Positions 28,810 to 42,544 of a stretch of 64,000 bases of DNA are shown piece by piece (position 1 is the stretch's first letter; the number at the start of each line of letters is the position of its first letter). Source of the DNA: Megachile rotundata (lineage: Eukaryota > Arthropoda > Insecta > Hymenoptera > Megachilidae); NCBI RefSeq assembly GCF_050947335.1, contig NW_027473597.1, positions 1 through 64,000 of the forward strand, read 5' to 3'. The translations under genes and the position numbers were made by a program. Under the pieces are notes generated by a model, which searched no databases, was not told the DNA's origin, and saw only the letters and a program-made list of their open reading frames with translations.

Positions 28810-29495
28810 ATTGTGATTGTATGATTGTGATTGTATGATTATGACTGTATGATTGTGATAGTAAGATTGTGATTGTATGATTGTGATTGTATGATTGTGA
28901 TTGTATGATTGTGATTGTATGATTGTAATTGTATGATTATGATTGTATGATTGTGAATGTATGATAGTGATGGTATGATTGTGATTGTATGATTGCGATA
29001 GTACAATTGTGATTGTATGATTGTGATTGTAATATTGTGATTGTATGATTGCGATTGTATGACTGTGATTGTATGATTATGTATGTATGATTGTGATAGT
29101 ATGATTGTGATAGTATGATTGTGATTGTATGACTGTGATTGTATGACTGTGATTGTATGACAGTGATTGTATGATTGTGATTGTATGATTGTGATTGTCT
29201 GATTGTGGTTGTATGATCGTGATTGTATGATTGTGATTCTATGATTGTGATTGTATGATTGTGATTGTATGATTGTGATTGTATGATTGCGATTGTATGA
29301 TTGCGATTGTAAGATTGCGATTGTGTGATTGTGACTGGAAGATTGTGATTGTATGATTGTGATTGTACGATTCTGATTGTATGATTGTGATTGTGTGATT
29401 GGGATAGTATGATTGTGATTGTAAGATTGTGATTGTATGACTGTGATTGTATGATTGTGATTGTATGATTGTGATTGTATGATTATGATTGTATG

Positions 29496-29510
29496 ATTTT
29501 TGATTGTACG
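29496..29510 (+). repeat. Type E register slip (15-bp unit), copy 6
   Basis: Equivalent of 25686 in the right copy of the 4-kb pair (offset 3,810), again followed by ATTGCG. Confidence 0.9.
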
Positions 29511-31936
29511 ATTGCGATTGTATGACTGTGATTGTATGATTATGTATGTATGATTGTGATAGTATGATTGTGATAGTATGATTGTGATTGTATGACTGTG
29601 ATTGTATGACTGTGATTGTATGACAGTGATTGTATGATTGTGATTGTATGATTGTGATTGTCTGATTGTGGTTGTATGATCGTGATTGTATGATTGTGAT
29701 TCTATGATTGTGATTGTATGATTGTGATTGTATGATTGTGATTGTATGATTGTGATTGTATGTTTGAGATTGTATGATTGTGATTGTATGATTTTGATTG
29801 TATGATTGCGATAGTATGATTGCGATAGTATGATTTTGATTGTATGATTGTGATTGTATGATTGTGATTGTATGATTGTGATTGTATGATTGCGATTGTA
29901 TGATTGTGATTGTAAGATTGTTTTTGTATGATTGTGATTGTATAGTAGTAATTGTACGATTGTGATCGTATGATTGTGATTGTATGATTGTGATTGAATG
30001 ATTGTGAGTGTATGATTGTGATTGTATGATTGTATTTGGGAGATTGTAATTGTATGATTGGGATTGTATGATTGTGATTGTATGATTATGATTGTATGAT
30101 TGTGATTGTATGCTTGCGATTGTATGATTGTGATTGAATGATTGTGAGTGTATGATTGTGATTGTATGATTGTATTTGGGAGATTGTAATTGTATGATTG
30201 GGATTGTATGATTGTGATTGTATGATTATGATTGTATGATTGTGATTGTATGCTTGCGATTGTATGATTGTGATTGTATGATTGTGATTGTATGCTTGCG
30301 ATTGTATGATTGTGATAGTATGATTGTGATTGTATGATTGTGATTGTATGATTGCGATTGTATGATTGTGATTGTATGATTGTGATTGTATGATTTTGAT
30401 TGTATGATTGTGATAGTATGATTGCGATTGTATGATTTTGATTGTATGATTGTGATTGTATGATTGTGATTGTATGATTGTATTTGGGAGATTGTAATTG
30501 TATGATTGCGATTGTATGATTGTGATTGTATGATTGTGATTGTATGATTGTGATCGCATGCTTGCGATTGTACGATTGTGATTGTATGATTGTGATTGTA
30601 TGATTGCGATTGTATGATTGCGATTGTATGACAGTGATTGCACGATTGTGGTTGTATGATTGTGATTGTATGATTTTAATTGTATGATTGTGATTGCATG
30701 ATTGTGATTGTATGATTGTGATAGTACGATTGCGATTGTATGATTGTGATTGTATGATTGTATTTGGGAGATTGTAATTGTATGATTGCGATTGTATGAT
30801 TGTGATTGTATGATTGTGATTGTATGCTTGCGATTGTATGATTGTGATTGTATGATTGTGATTGTATGATTGCGATTGTATGATTGCGATTGTTTGACAG
30901 TGATTGCACGATTGTGATTGTATGATTGTGATTGTATGATTTTGATTGTATGATTGTGATTGTATGGTTGTGATTGCATGATTGTGATTGTATGATTGTG
31001 ATTGTATGATTGTGATTGTAAGATTGTTTTTGTATGATTGTGATTGTATAGTAGTAATTGTATGATTGTGATCGTATGATTGTGATTGTATGATTGTGAT
31101 TCAATGATTGTGAGTGTTTGATTGTGATTGTATGATTGTATTTGGGAGATTGTAATTGTATGATTGGGATTGTATGATTGTGATTGTATGATTATGATTG
31201 TATGATTGTGATTGTATGCTTGCGATTGTATGATTGTGATTGTATGATTGTGACTGTATGATTGCGATTGTATGATTGTGATTGTGTGATTGTGATTGTA
31301 TGATTGCGATTGTATGATTGTGATGGTATGATTGTGATTCTATGATTGCGGTAGTATGATTGTGATTGTTTGACTGCGATTGTATGATTGTGATTGTATG
31401 ATTGTGATTGTATGATTGTGATTGTATGATTGCGATTGTATGATTGCGATTGTATGATTGTGATTGCACGATTGTGATTGTATGATTGTGATTGTATGAT
31501 TTTGATTGTATGATTGTGATTGTATGATTGTGATTGTATGATTGTGATTGTATGATTGTGATTGTATGATTGTGATTGTAAGATGGTATTTGTATGATTG
31601 TGATTGTATAGTAGTAATTGTATGATTGTGATGGTATGATTGTGATTGTATGATTGTGATTGAATGATTGTGAGTGTATGATTGTGATTGTATGATTGTA
31701 TTTGGGAGATTGTAATTGTATGATTGGGATTGTATGATTGTGATTGTATGATTATGATTGTATGATTGTGATTGTATGCTTGCGATTGTATGATTTTGAT
31801 TGTATGATTGTGATTGTATGATTGTGATTGTATGATTGTATTTGGGAGATTGTAATTGTATGATTGCGATTGTATGATTGTGATTGTATGATTGTGATTG
31901 TATGCTTGCGATTGTATGATTGTGATTGTATGATTG

Positions 31937-34900
31937 TGATTGTATGATTGCGATTGTATGATTGCGATTGTATGACAGTGATTGCACGATTGTGATTGTA
32001 TGATTGTGATTGTATGATTTTGATTGTATGATTGTGATTGCATGATTGTGATTGTATGATTGTGATAGTACGATTGTGATTGTATGATTGTGATTGTATG
32101 ATTGTATTTGGGAGATTGTAATTGTATGATTGCGATTGTATGATTGTGATTGTATGATTGTGATTGTATGATTGTGATTGTATGCTTGCGATTGTATGAT
32201 TGTGATTGTATGATTGTGATTGTATGATTGCGATTGTATGATTGCGATTGTATGACAGTGATTGCACGATTGTGATTGTATGATTGTGATTGTATGATTT
32301 TGATTGTATGATTGTGATTGTATGATTGTGATTGCATGATTGTGATTGTATGATTGTGATTGTATGATTGTGATTGTAAGATTGTTTTTGTATGATTGCG
32401 ATTGTATAGTAGTAATTGTATGATTGTGATCGTATGATTGTGATTGTATGATTGTGATTCAATGATTGTGAGTGTTTGATTGTGATGGTATGATTGTATT
32501 TGGGAGATTGTAATTGTATGATTGGGATTGTATGATTGTGATTGTATGATTATGATTGTATGATTTTGATTGTATGCTTGCGATTGTATGATTGTGATTG
32601 TATGATTGTGATTGTATGATTGTGATTGTATGATTGTAATTGTATGATTGTGATGGTATGATTGTGATTGTAGAGATTGCGATAGTATGATTGTGATTGT
32701 ATGATTGTGATTATATGATTATGATTGTATGATTGTGATTGTATGATTGTGATTGTATGATTGCGATTGTATGATTGCGATTGTATGATTGTGATTGTAT
32801 GATTATGATTGTATGATTGTGATTGTATGATTATGATTGTATGGTTGTGATTGTATGATTGTGATGGTATGATTGTGATTGTATGATTGCGATAGTATGA
32901 TTGTGATTGTATGATTGTGATTGTATGATCGTGACTGGAAGATTGTGATTGTATGATTGTAATTGTGTGATTGTGATTGTATGATTGCCATTGTATGATT
33001 GCGATTGTATGATTGTGATTGTATGATTGTGATAGTATGATAGTGATTGTATGACTGTGATTGTATGACTGTGATTGTATGATTGTGATTGTATGATTGT
33101 GATTGTATGATTGTGATTGTCTGATTGTGGTTCTATGATTGTGATTGTATGATTGTGATTGTATGATCGTGACTGGAAGATTGTGATTGTATGATTGTGA
33201 TTGTATGATTGCGATAGTATGATTGTGATTGTATGACTGTGATCGTATGACTGTGATTGTATGATTGTGATTGTACGATTGTGATTGTATGATTGTTATT
33301 GTCTGATGGTGGTTCTATGATTGTGATTGTATGATTGTGATTGTATGATTGTGATTGTATGATTGTGATTTTATGATTGTGATTGTATGATTGTCATTGT
33401 CTGATTATGATTGTATGATTGTGATAGTATGATTGCGATTGTATGATTTTGATTGTATGATTGTGATTGTATGATTGTGATTGTATGATTGTAATTGTAT
33501 GATTGTGATGGTATGATTGTGATTGTATGATTGCGGTAGTATGATTGTGATTGTTTGATTGCGATTGTATGATTGTGATTGTATGATTGTGATTGTATGA
33601 TTGTGATTGTATGATTGCGATTGTATGATTGCGATTGTATGATTGTGATTGCACGATTGTGATTGTATGATTGTGATTGTATGATTTTGATTGTATGATT
33701 GTGATTGTATGATTGTGATTGTATGATTGTGATTGTATGACTGTGATTGTATGATTGTGATTGTATGATTGTGATTGTATGATTGTGATTGTAAGATGGT
33801 ATTTGTATGATTGTGATTGTATAGTAGTAATTGTATGATTGTGATGGTATGATTGTGATTGTATGATAGTGATTGAATGATTGTGAGTGTATGATTGTGA
33901 TTGTATGATTGTATTTGGGAGATTGTAATTGTATGATTGGGATTGTATGATTGTGATTGTATGATTATGATTGTATGATTGTGATTGTATGCTTGCGATT
34001 GTATGATTGTGATTGTATGATTGTGATTGTATGATTGTAATTGTGTGATTGTGATTGTATGATTGTGATCTTATGATTGTGATTGTATGATTGTGATTGT
34101 ATGATTGTAATTGTATGATTGTGATGGTATGATTGTGATTGTATGAATGCGATAGTATGATTGTGATTGTATGATTGTAATTGTATGATTATGATTGTAT
34201 GATTGTGATTGTATGATTGTGATTGTATGATTGCGATTGTATGATTGCGATTGTATGATTGTGATTGTATGATTATGATTGTATGATTGTGATTGTGTGA
34301 TTATGATTGTATGCTTGTGATTGTATGATTGTGATGGTATGATTGTGATTGTATGATTGCGATAGTATGATTGTGATTGTATGATTGTGATTGTATGATT
34401 GTGACTGGAAGATTGTGATTGTATGATTGTGATTGTACGATTCTGATTGTATGATTGTGATTGTATGATTGTGATTGTGTGATTGTGATAGTATGATTGT
34501 GATTGTAAGATTGTGATTGTATGACTGTGATTGTATGATTGTGATTGTATGATTGTGATTGTATGATTATGATTGTATGATTGTGATAGTATGATTGTGA
34601 TAGTATGATTGTGATTGTATGACTGTGATTGTATGACTGTGATTGTATGACAGTGATTGTATGATTGTGATTGTATGATTTTGATTGTATGATTGTGATT
34701 GTATGATTGTGATTGTATAATTGTAATTGTATGATTGTGATTGTAAGATGGTATTTGTATGATAGTGATTGTATAGTAGTAATTGTATGATTGTGATGGT
34801 ATGATTGTGATTGTATGATTGTGATTGAATGATTGTGAGTGTATGATTGTGATTGTATGATTGTATTTGGGAGATTGTAATTGTATGATTGGGATTGTAT

Positions 34901-35800
34901 GATTGTGATTGTATGATTATGATTGTATGATTGTGATTGTATGCTTGCGATTGTATGATTGCGATTGTATGATTTTGATTGTATGATTGTGATTGTATGA
35001 TTGTGATTGTATGATTGTAATTGTATGATTGTGATGGTATGATTGTGATTGTATGATTGCGGTAGTATGATTGTGATTGTTTGATTGCGATTGTATGATT
35101 GTGATTGTATGATTGTGATTGTATGATTGTGATTGTATGATTGCGATTGTATGATTGCGATTGTATGATTGCGATTGTATGATTGTGATTGCACGATTGT
35201 GATTGTATGATTGTGATTGTATGATTTTGATTGTATGATTGTGATTGTATGATTGTGATTGTATGATTGTGATTGTAAGATTGTGATTGTATGACTGTGA
35301 TTGTATGATTGTGATTGTATGATTGTGATTGTATGATTATGATTGTATGATTGTGATAGTATGATTGTGATAGTATGATTGTGATTGTATGACTGTGCTT
35401 GTATGACTGTGATTGTATGACAGTGATTGTATGATTGTGATTGTATGATTTTGATTGTATGATTGTGATTGTATGATTGTGATTGTATGATTGTGATTGT
35501 GTGATTGTGATTGTATGATTGCGATTGTATGATTGTGATTGTGTGATTGTGATTGTATGATTGCGATTGTATGATTGTGATTGTATGATTGTGATTGTAT
35601 GATTGTGATAGTATGATTGTGATTGTATGACTGTGATCGTATGACTGTGATTGTATGATTGTGATTGTACGATTGTGATTGTATGATTGTGATTGTCTGA
35701 TTGTGGTTCTATGATTGTGATTGTATGATTGTGATTGTATGATTGTGATTGTATGATTGTGATTGTATGATTGTGATTGTATGATTGTGATTGTATGATT
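31937..35800 (+). repeat. K-to-D linker and D block, copy 4
   Basis: The left part follows 9600-10700 at offset 22,337, including the GTAGAG slip at 32661-32689. The right part follows 21360-22850 at offset 12,941. At about 35,800 it jumps to H-block sequence equivalent to about 23,573, giving offset 12,227. The difference is 714 bp, exactly 51 units, consistent with an in-register contraction. The 1,442-bp duplication of copy 3 is absent. Confidence 0.82.
32661..32689 (+). repeat. Type D register slip (+1), copy 4
   Basis: Same slip, 14,369 bp from copy 3 (1,026 units plus 5, explained by one D and four E slips). Confidence 0.9.
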
Positions 35801-37606
35801 ATGATTGTATGATAGTGATTGTATGATTGTGATTGTATGATTGCGATTGTATGATTGCGATTGTAAGATTGTGATTGTATGATTGTGACTGGAAGATTGT
35901 GATTGTATGATTGTGATTGGACGATTCTGATTGTATGGTTGTGATTGTATGATTGTGAGGGTATGATTGTGATTGTATGACTGTGATTGTATGACTGTGA
36001 TTGTATGACAGTGATTGTATGATTGTGATTGTATGATTGTGATTGTCTGATTGTGGTTGTATGATCGTGATTGTATGATTGTGATTCTATGATTGTGATT
36101 GTATGATTGTGATTGTATGATTGTGATTGTATGATTGTGATTGTATGATTGTGATTGTATGATTGTGATTGTATGATTCTGACTGTATGATTGCGATGGT
36201 ATGATTGTGATTGTATGATTGTGATTGTATGATTGTGATTGTATGATTGTAATTGTATGATTGTGATGGTATGATTGTGATTGTATGATTGCGATAGTAT
36301 GATTGTGATTTTATGATTGTGATTATATGATTATGATTGTATGATTGTGATTGTATGATGCTGATGGTATGATTGTGATTGTATGATTGCGATAGTACGA
36401 TTGTGATTGTATGATTGTGATTGCAATATTGTGATTGTATGATTGCGATTGTATGATTGTGATTGTATGATTATGATTGTATGGTTGTGATTGTATGATT
36501 ATGATTGTATGATAGTGATTGTATGATTGTGATTGTATGATTGCGATTGTATGATTGCGATTGTAAGATTGCGATTGTGTGATTGTGACTGGAAGATTGT
36601 GATTGTATGATTGTGATTGTACGATTCTGATTGTATGATTGTGATTGTGTGATTGTGATAGTATGATTGTGATTGTAAGATTGTGATTGTATGACTGTGA
36701 TTGTATGACTGTGATCGTATGACTGTGATTGTATGATTGTGATTGTACGATTGTGATTGTATGATTGTGATTGTCTGATTGTGGTTCTATGATTGTGATT
36801 GTATGATTGTGATTGTATGATTGTGATTGTATGATTATGATTGTATGATAGTGATTGTATGATTGTGATTGTATGATTGCGATTGTATGATTGCGATTGT
36901 AATATTGCGATTGTGTGATTGTGACTGGAAGATTGTGATTGTATGATTGTGATTGTACGATTCTGATTGTATGATTGTGATTGTGTGATTGTGATAGTAT
37001 GATTGTGATTGTAAGATTGTGATTGTATGACTGTGATTGTATGATTGTGATTGTATGATTGTGATTGTATGATAATGATTGTATGATTTTTGATTGTACG
37101 ATTGTGATTGTATGATTGTGATTGTATGATTATGACTGTATGATTGTGATAGTAAGATTGTGATTGTATGATTGTGATTGTATGATTGTGATTGTATGAT
37201 TGTGATTGTATGATTGTAATTGTATGATTATGATTGTATGATTGTGAATGTATGATAGTGATGGTATGATTGTGATTGTATGATTGCGATAGTACAATTG
37301 TGATTGTATGACTGTGATTGTAATATTGTGATTGTATGATTGCGATTGTATGACTGTGATTGTATGATTATGTATGTATGATTGTGATAGTATGATTGTG
37401 ATAGTATGATTGTGATTGTATGACTGTGATTGTATGACTGTGATTGTATGACAGTGATTGTATGATTGTGATTGTATGATTGTGAGTGTCTGATTGTGGT
37501 TGTATGATCGTGATTGTATGATTGTGATTCTATGATTGTGATTGTATGATTGGGATTGTATGATTGTGATTGTATGATTGTGATTGTATGATTGTGATTG
37601 TATGAT
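35801..37606 (+). repeat. H block, copy 4
   Basis: The segment carries GATGCTGATGG (36357), TTCTGACTG (about 36,178), the TTTTT slip (37086-37100), a GTACAATTG and GTAATATTG pair and one ATTATGTATGTATG unit (about 37,370). It pairs with 23.58-25.5 kb at offsets 12,227 and then 12,115, so about eight units are lost near 36,330. A short piece around 36.5-37.0 kb contains the GACTGG and TTCTGATTG series twice, a local reduplication. Confidence 0.75.
37086..37100 (+). repeat. Type E register slip (15-bp unit), copy 7
   Basis: E slip of H block copy 4, offset 12,115 from 24971. Confidence 0.9.
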
Positions 37607-40077
37607 TGTGATTGTATGATTGTGATTGTATGATTGTGATTGTATGATTGTGATTGTATGATTCTGACTGTATGATTGCGATGGTATGATTGTGATTGTA
37701 TGATTGCGATAGTACAATTGTGATTGTAATATTGTGATTGTATGATTGCGATTGTATGACTGTGATTTTATGATTGTGACTGTATGATTGTGATTGTATG
37801 ATTATGATTGTATGATTGTGATTGTATGATTGTGATTGCATGATTGTGATTGTATGATTGTGATTGTATGATTGTGATTGTGTGATTGTGATTGTATGAT
37901 TGCGATTGTATGATTGTGATGGTATGATTGTGATTGTATGATTGTGATAGTATGATTGTGATTGTATGACTGTGATTGTATGACTGTGATTGTATGATTG
38001 TGATTGTACGATTGTGATTGTACGATTGTGATTGTATGATTGTGATTGTCTGATTGTGGTTCTATGATTGTGATTGTATGATTGTGATTGTATGATTGTG
38101 ATTGTATGATTGTGATTGTATGATTGTCATTGTCTGATTATGATTGTATGATTGTGATTGCATGATTGTGATTGTATGATTGTGATAGTATGATTGTGAT
38201 TGTATGATTGTGATTGTATGATTGTGATTGTATGATTTTATTTGGGAGATTGTAATTGTATGATTGCGATTGTATGATTGTGATTGTATGATTGTGATTG
38301 TATGCTTGCGATTGTATGATTTTGATAGTATGATTGTGATTGTATGATTGTGATTGTATGATTGCGATTGTATGTTTGAGATTGTATGATTGTGATTGTA
38401 TGATTTTGATTGTATGATTGCGATAGTATGATTGCGATAGTATGATTTTGATTGTATGATTGTGATTGTATGATTGTGATTGTATGATTGTGATTGTATG
38501 ATTGCGATTGTATGATTGTGATTGTAAGATTGTTTTTGTATGATTGTGATTGTATAGTAGTAATTGTATGATTGTGATCGTATGATTGTGATTGTATGAT
38601 TGTGATTGAATGATTGTGAGTGTATGATTGTGATTGTATGATTGTATTTGGGAGATTGTAATTGTATGATTGGGATTGTATGATTGTGATTGTATGATTA
38701 TGATTGTATGATTGTGATTGTATGCTTGCGATTGTATGATTGTGATTGAATGATTGTGAGTGTATGATTGTGATTGTATGATTGTATTTGGGAGATTGTA
38801 ATTGTATGATTGGGATTGTATGATTGTGATTGTATGATTATGATTGTATGATTGTGATTGTATGCTTGCGATTGTATGATTGTGATTGTATGATTGTGAT
38901 TGTATGCTTGCGATTGTATGATTGTGATAGTATGATTGTGATTGTATGATTGTGATTGTATGATTGCGATTGTATGATTGTGATTGTATGATTGTGATTG
39001 TATGATTTTGATTGTATGATTGTGATAGTATGATTGCGATTGTATGATTTTGATTGTATGATTGTGATTGTATGATTGTGATTGTATGATTGTATTTGGG
39101 AGATTGTAATTGTATGATTGCGATTGTATGATTGTGATTGTATGATTGTGATTGTATGATTGTGATCGCATGCTTGCGATTGTATGATTGTGATTGTATG
39201 ATTGTGATTGTATGATTGCGATTGTATGATTGCGATTGTATGACAGTGATTGCACGATTGTGATTGTATGATTGTGATTGTATGATTTTAATTGTATGAT
39301 TGTGATTGCATGATTGTGATTGTATGATTGTGATAGTACGATTGCGATTGTATGATTGTGATTGTATGATTGTATTTGGGAGATTGTAATTGTATGATTG
39401 CGATTGTATGATTGTGATTGTATGATTGTGATTGTATGCTTGCGATTGTATGATTGTGATTGTATGATTGTGATTGTATGATTGCGATTGTATGATTGCG
39501 ATTGTTTGACAGTGATTGCACGATTGTGATTGTATGATTGTGATTGTATGATTTTGATTGTATGATTGTGATTGTATGATTGTGATTGCATGATTGTGAT
39601 TGTATGATTGTGATTGTATGATTGTGATTGTAAGATTGTTTTTGTATGATTGTGATTGTATAGTAGTAATTGTATGATTGTGATCGTATGATTGTGATTG
39701 TATGATTGTGATTCAATGATTGTGAGTGTTTGATTGTGATTGTATGATTGTATTTGGGAGATTGTAATTGTATGATTGGGATTGTATGATTGTGATTGTA
39801 TGATTATGATTGTATGATTGTGATTGTATGCTTGCGATTGTATGATTGTGATTGTATGATTGTGACTGTATGATTGCGATTGTATGATTGTGATTGTGTG
39901 ATTGTGATTGTATGATTGCGATTGTATGATTGTGATGGTATGATTGTGATTCTATGATTGCGGTAGTATGATTGTGATTGTTTGACTGCGATTGTATGAT
40001 TGTGATTGTATGATTGTGATTGTATGATTGTGATTGTATGATTGCGATTGTATGATTGCGATTGTATGATTGTGATT
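37607..40077 (+). repeat. K block, copy 6 (partner of 15481-17950)
   Basis: This is the offset +22,127 copy of 15480-17950, with the CGCATGC marker at 39167. Identity is very high, with occasional substitutions: at about 16,273 the partner reads TTTGTTTG where this copy reads TTTGATTG. It ends where the 40,078 sequence continues with GCACG while the partner has its contraction junction. Confidence 0.85.
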
Positions 40078-40458
40078 GCACGATTGTGATTGTATGATTG
40101 TGATTGTATGATTTTGATTGTATGATTGTGATTGTATGATTGTGATTGTATGATTGTGATTGTATGATTGTGATTGTAAGATGGTATTTGTATGATTGTG
40201 ATTGTATAGTAGTAATTGTATGATTGTGATGGTATGATTGTGATTGTATGATTGTGATTGAATGATTGTGAGTGTATGATTGTGATTGTATGATTGTATT
40301 TGGGAGATTGTAATTGTATGATTGGGATTGTATGATTGTGATTGTATGATTATGATTGTATGATTGTGATTGTATGCTTGCGATTGTATGATTGTGATTG
40401 TATGATTGTGATTGTATGATTGTAATTGTGTGATTGTGATTGTATGATTGTGATTGTC
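39255..40458 (+). repeat. 1,204-bp tandem duplication, left copy
   Basis: The copy is 86 units long and partly overlaps the right end of the preceding K block. Anchors are TGTGAGTGTTTG (39721 and 40925), GTGATTGCACG (40079 and 41283) and TAAGATGG (40177 and 41381), all at offset 1,204. Confidence 0.85.
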
Positions 40459-41662
40459 TGATTGTGGTTTTATGATTGTGAATGTATGATTGTGATTGTA
40501 TGATTGTGATTGCATGATTGTGATTGTATGATTGTGATAGTACGATTGTGATTGTATGATTGTGATTGTATGATTGTATTTGGGAGATTGTAATTGTATG
40601 ATTGCGATTGTATGATTGTGATTGTATGATTGTGATTGTATGCTTGCGATTTTATGATTGTGATTGTATGATTGTGATTGTATGATTGCGATTGTATGAT
40701 TGCGATTGTTTGACAGTGATTGCACGATTGTGATTGTATGATTGTGATTGTATGATTTTGATTGTATGATTGTGATTGTATGATTGTGATTGCATGATTG
40801 TGATTGTATGATTGTGATTGTATGATTGTGAATGTAAGATTGTTTTTGTATGATTGTGATTGTATAGTAGTAATTGTATGATTGTGATCGTATGATTGTG
40901 ATTGTATGATTGTGATTCAATGATTGTGAGTGTTTGATTGTGATTGTATGATTGTATTTGGGAGATTGTAATTGTATGATTGGGATTGTATGATTGTGAT
41001 TGTATGATTATGATTGTATGATTGTGATTGTATGCTTGCGATTGTATGATTGTGATTGTATGATTGTGACTGTATGATTGCGATTGTATGATTGTGATTG
41101 TGTGATTGTGATTGTATGATTGCGATTGTATGATTGTGATGGTATGATTGTGATTGTATGATTGCGGTAGTATGATTGTGATTGTTTGACTGCGATTGTA
41201 TGATTGTGATTGTATGATTGTGATTGTATGATTGTGATTGTATGATTGCGATTGTATGATTGCGATTGTATGATTGTGATTGCACGATTGTGATTGTATG
41301 ATTGTGATTGTATGATTTTGATTGTATGATTGTGATTGTATGATTGTGATTGTATGATTGTGATTGTATGATTGTGATTGTAAGATGGTATTTGTATGAT
41401 TGTGATTGTATAGTAGTAATTGTATGATTGTGATGGTATGATTGTGATTGTATGATTGTGATTGAATGATTGTGAGTGTATGATTGTGATTGTATGATTG
41501 TATTTGGGAGATTGTAATTGTATGATTGGGATTGTATGATTGTGATTGTATGATTATGATTGTATGATTGTGATTGTATGCTTGCGATTGCATGATTGTG
41601 ATTGTATGATTGTGATTGTATGATTGTAATTGTGTGATTGTGATTGTATGATTGTGATCTTA
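40459..41662 (+). repeat. 1,204-bp tandem duplication, right copy
   Basis: This copy repeats 39255-40458 with a few private substitutions, such as GCGATTTTATG at about 40,645 and GAATGTAAG at about 40,830. Near 40,455-40,490 the junction carries a GTCTGATTGTGGTTTTATG series not present at the same point of the left copy, so the breakpoint is patched. Confidence 0.83.
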
Positions 41663-42544
41663 TGATTGTGATTGTATGATTGTGATTGTATGATTGTAAT
41701 TGTTTGATTGTGATTGTAAGATTGTGATTGTATGACCTTGATTGTATGATTGTGATTGTATGATTGTGATTGTATGATTATGATTGTATGATTTTTGATT
41801 GTACGATTGTGATTGTATGATTGTGATTGTATGATTATGACTGTATGATTGTGATAGTATGATTGTGATTGCATGATTGTGATTGTATGATTGTGATTAT
41901 ATGATTGTGATTGTATGATTGTAATTGTATGATTATGATTGTATGATTGTGATTGTATGATGGTGATGGTATGATTGTGATTGTATGATTGCGATAGTAC
42001 AATTGTGATTGTATGATTGTGATTGTAATATTGTGATTGTATGATTGCGATTGTATGACTGTGATTGTATGATTATGATTGTATGATTGTGATAGTATGA
42101 TTGTGATAGTATGATTGTGATTGTATGACTGTGATTGTATGACTGTGATTGTATGACAGTGATTGTATGATTGTGATTGTATGATTGTGATTGTCTGATT
42201 GTGGTTGTATGATCGTGATTGTATGATTGTGATTCTATGATTGTGATTGTATGATTGTGATTGTATGATTCTGACTGTATGATTGCGATGGTATGATTGT
42301 GATAGTATCATTGTGATTTTATGATTGTGACTGTATGATTGTGATTGTATGATTGTGATTGTATGATTGTGATTGTATGATTGTGATTGTATGATTGTGA
42401 TTGTATGATTGTGATTGTATGATTGTGATTGTATGATTGTGATTGTATGATTGTATTTGGGAGATTGTAATTGTATGATTGCGATTGTATGATTGTGATT
42501 GTATGAGTGCGATTGTATGAATGCGATTGTATGATTGTGATTGC
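41663..42544 (+). repeat. Satellite stretch with H-type variants and a homogenised run
   Basis: The stretch includes the last TTTTT slip (41791-41805), a GTACAATTG and GTAATATTG pair and the unusual GTATCATTG unit at about 42,306. From 42338 to 42449 there are eight successive perfect consensus units. It resembles the 24.9-25.5 kb H block but has G-to-A and T-to-G differences and lacks the ATTATGTATGTATG unit. Confidence 0.75.
41791..41805 (+). repeat. Type E register slip (15-bp unit), copy 8
   Basis: Last E slip. None is seen from 41.8 kb to the window end, where type D slips alone shift the register. Confidence 0.9.

Larger units (their letters stand above)
27931..31936 (+). repeat. Roughly 4-kb tandem duplication, right copy (H and K blocks)
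   Basis: The copy is 4,006 bp long, with markers in the same order as the left copy: GATGCTGATGG (28066), TTTTT slips (28795 and 29496), ATTATGTATGTATG units (about 29,077 and 29,537) and CGCATGC (30555). The junction at about 27,930 joins the K-to-D linker (TATGCTTGCG at 27895) directly to the ATTATATGATTATG variants of the H block. Its right part also pairs with 8100-9600 at offset 22,337. Confidence 0.85.
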
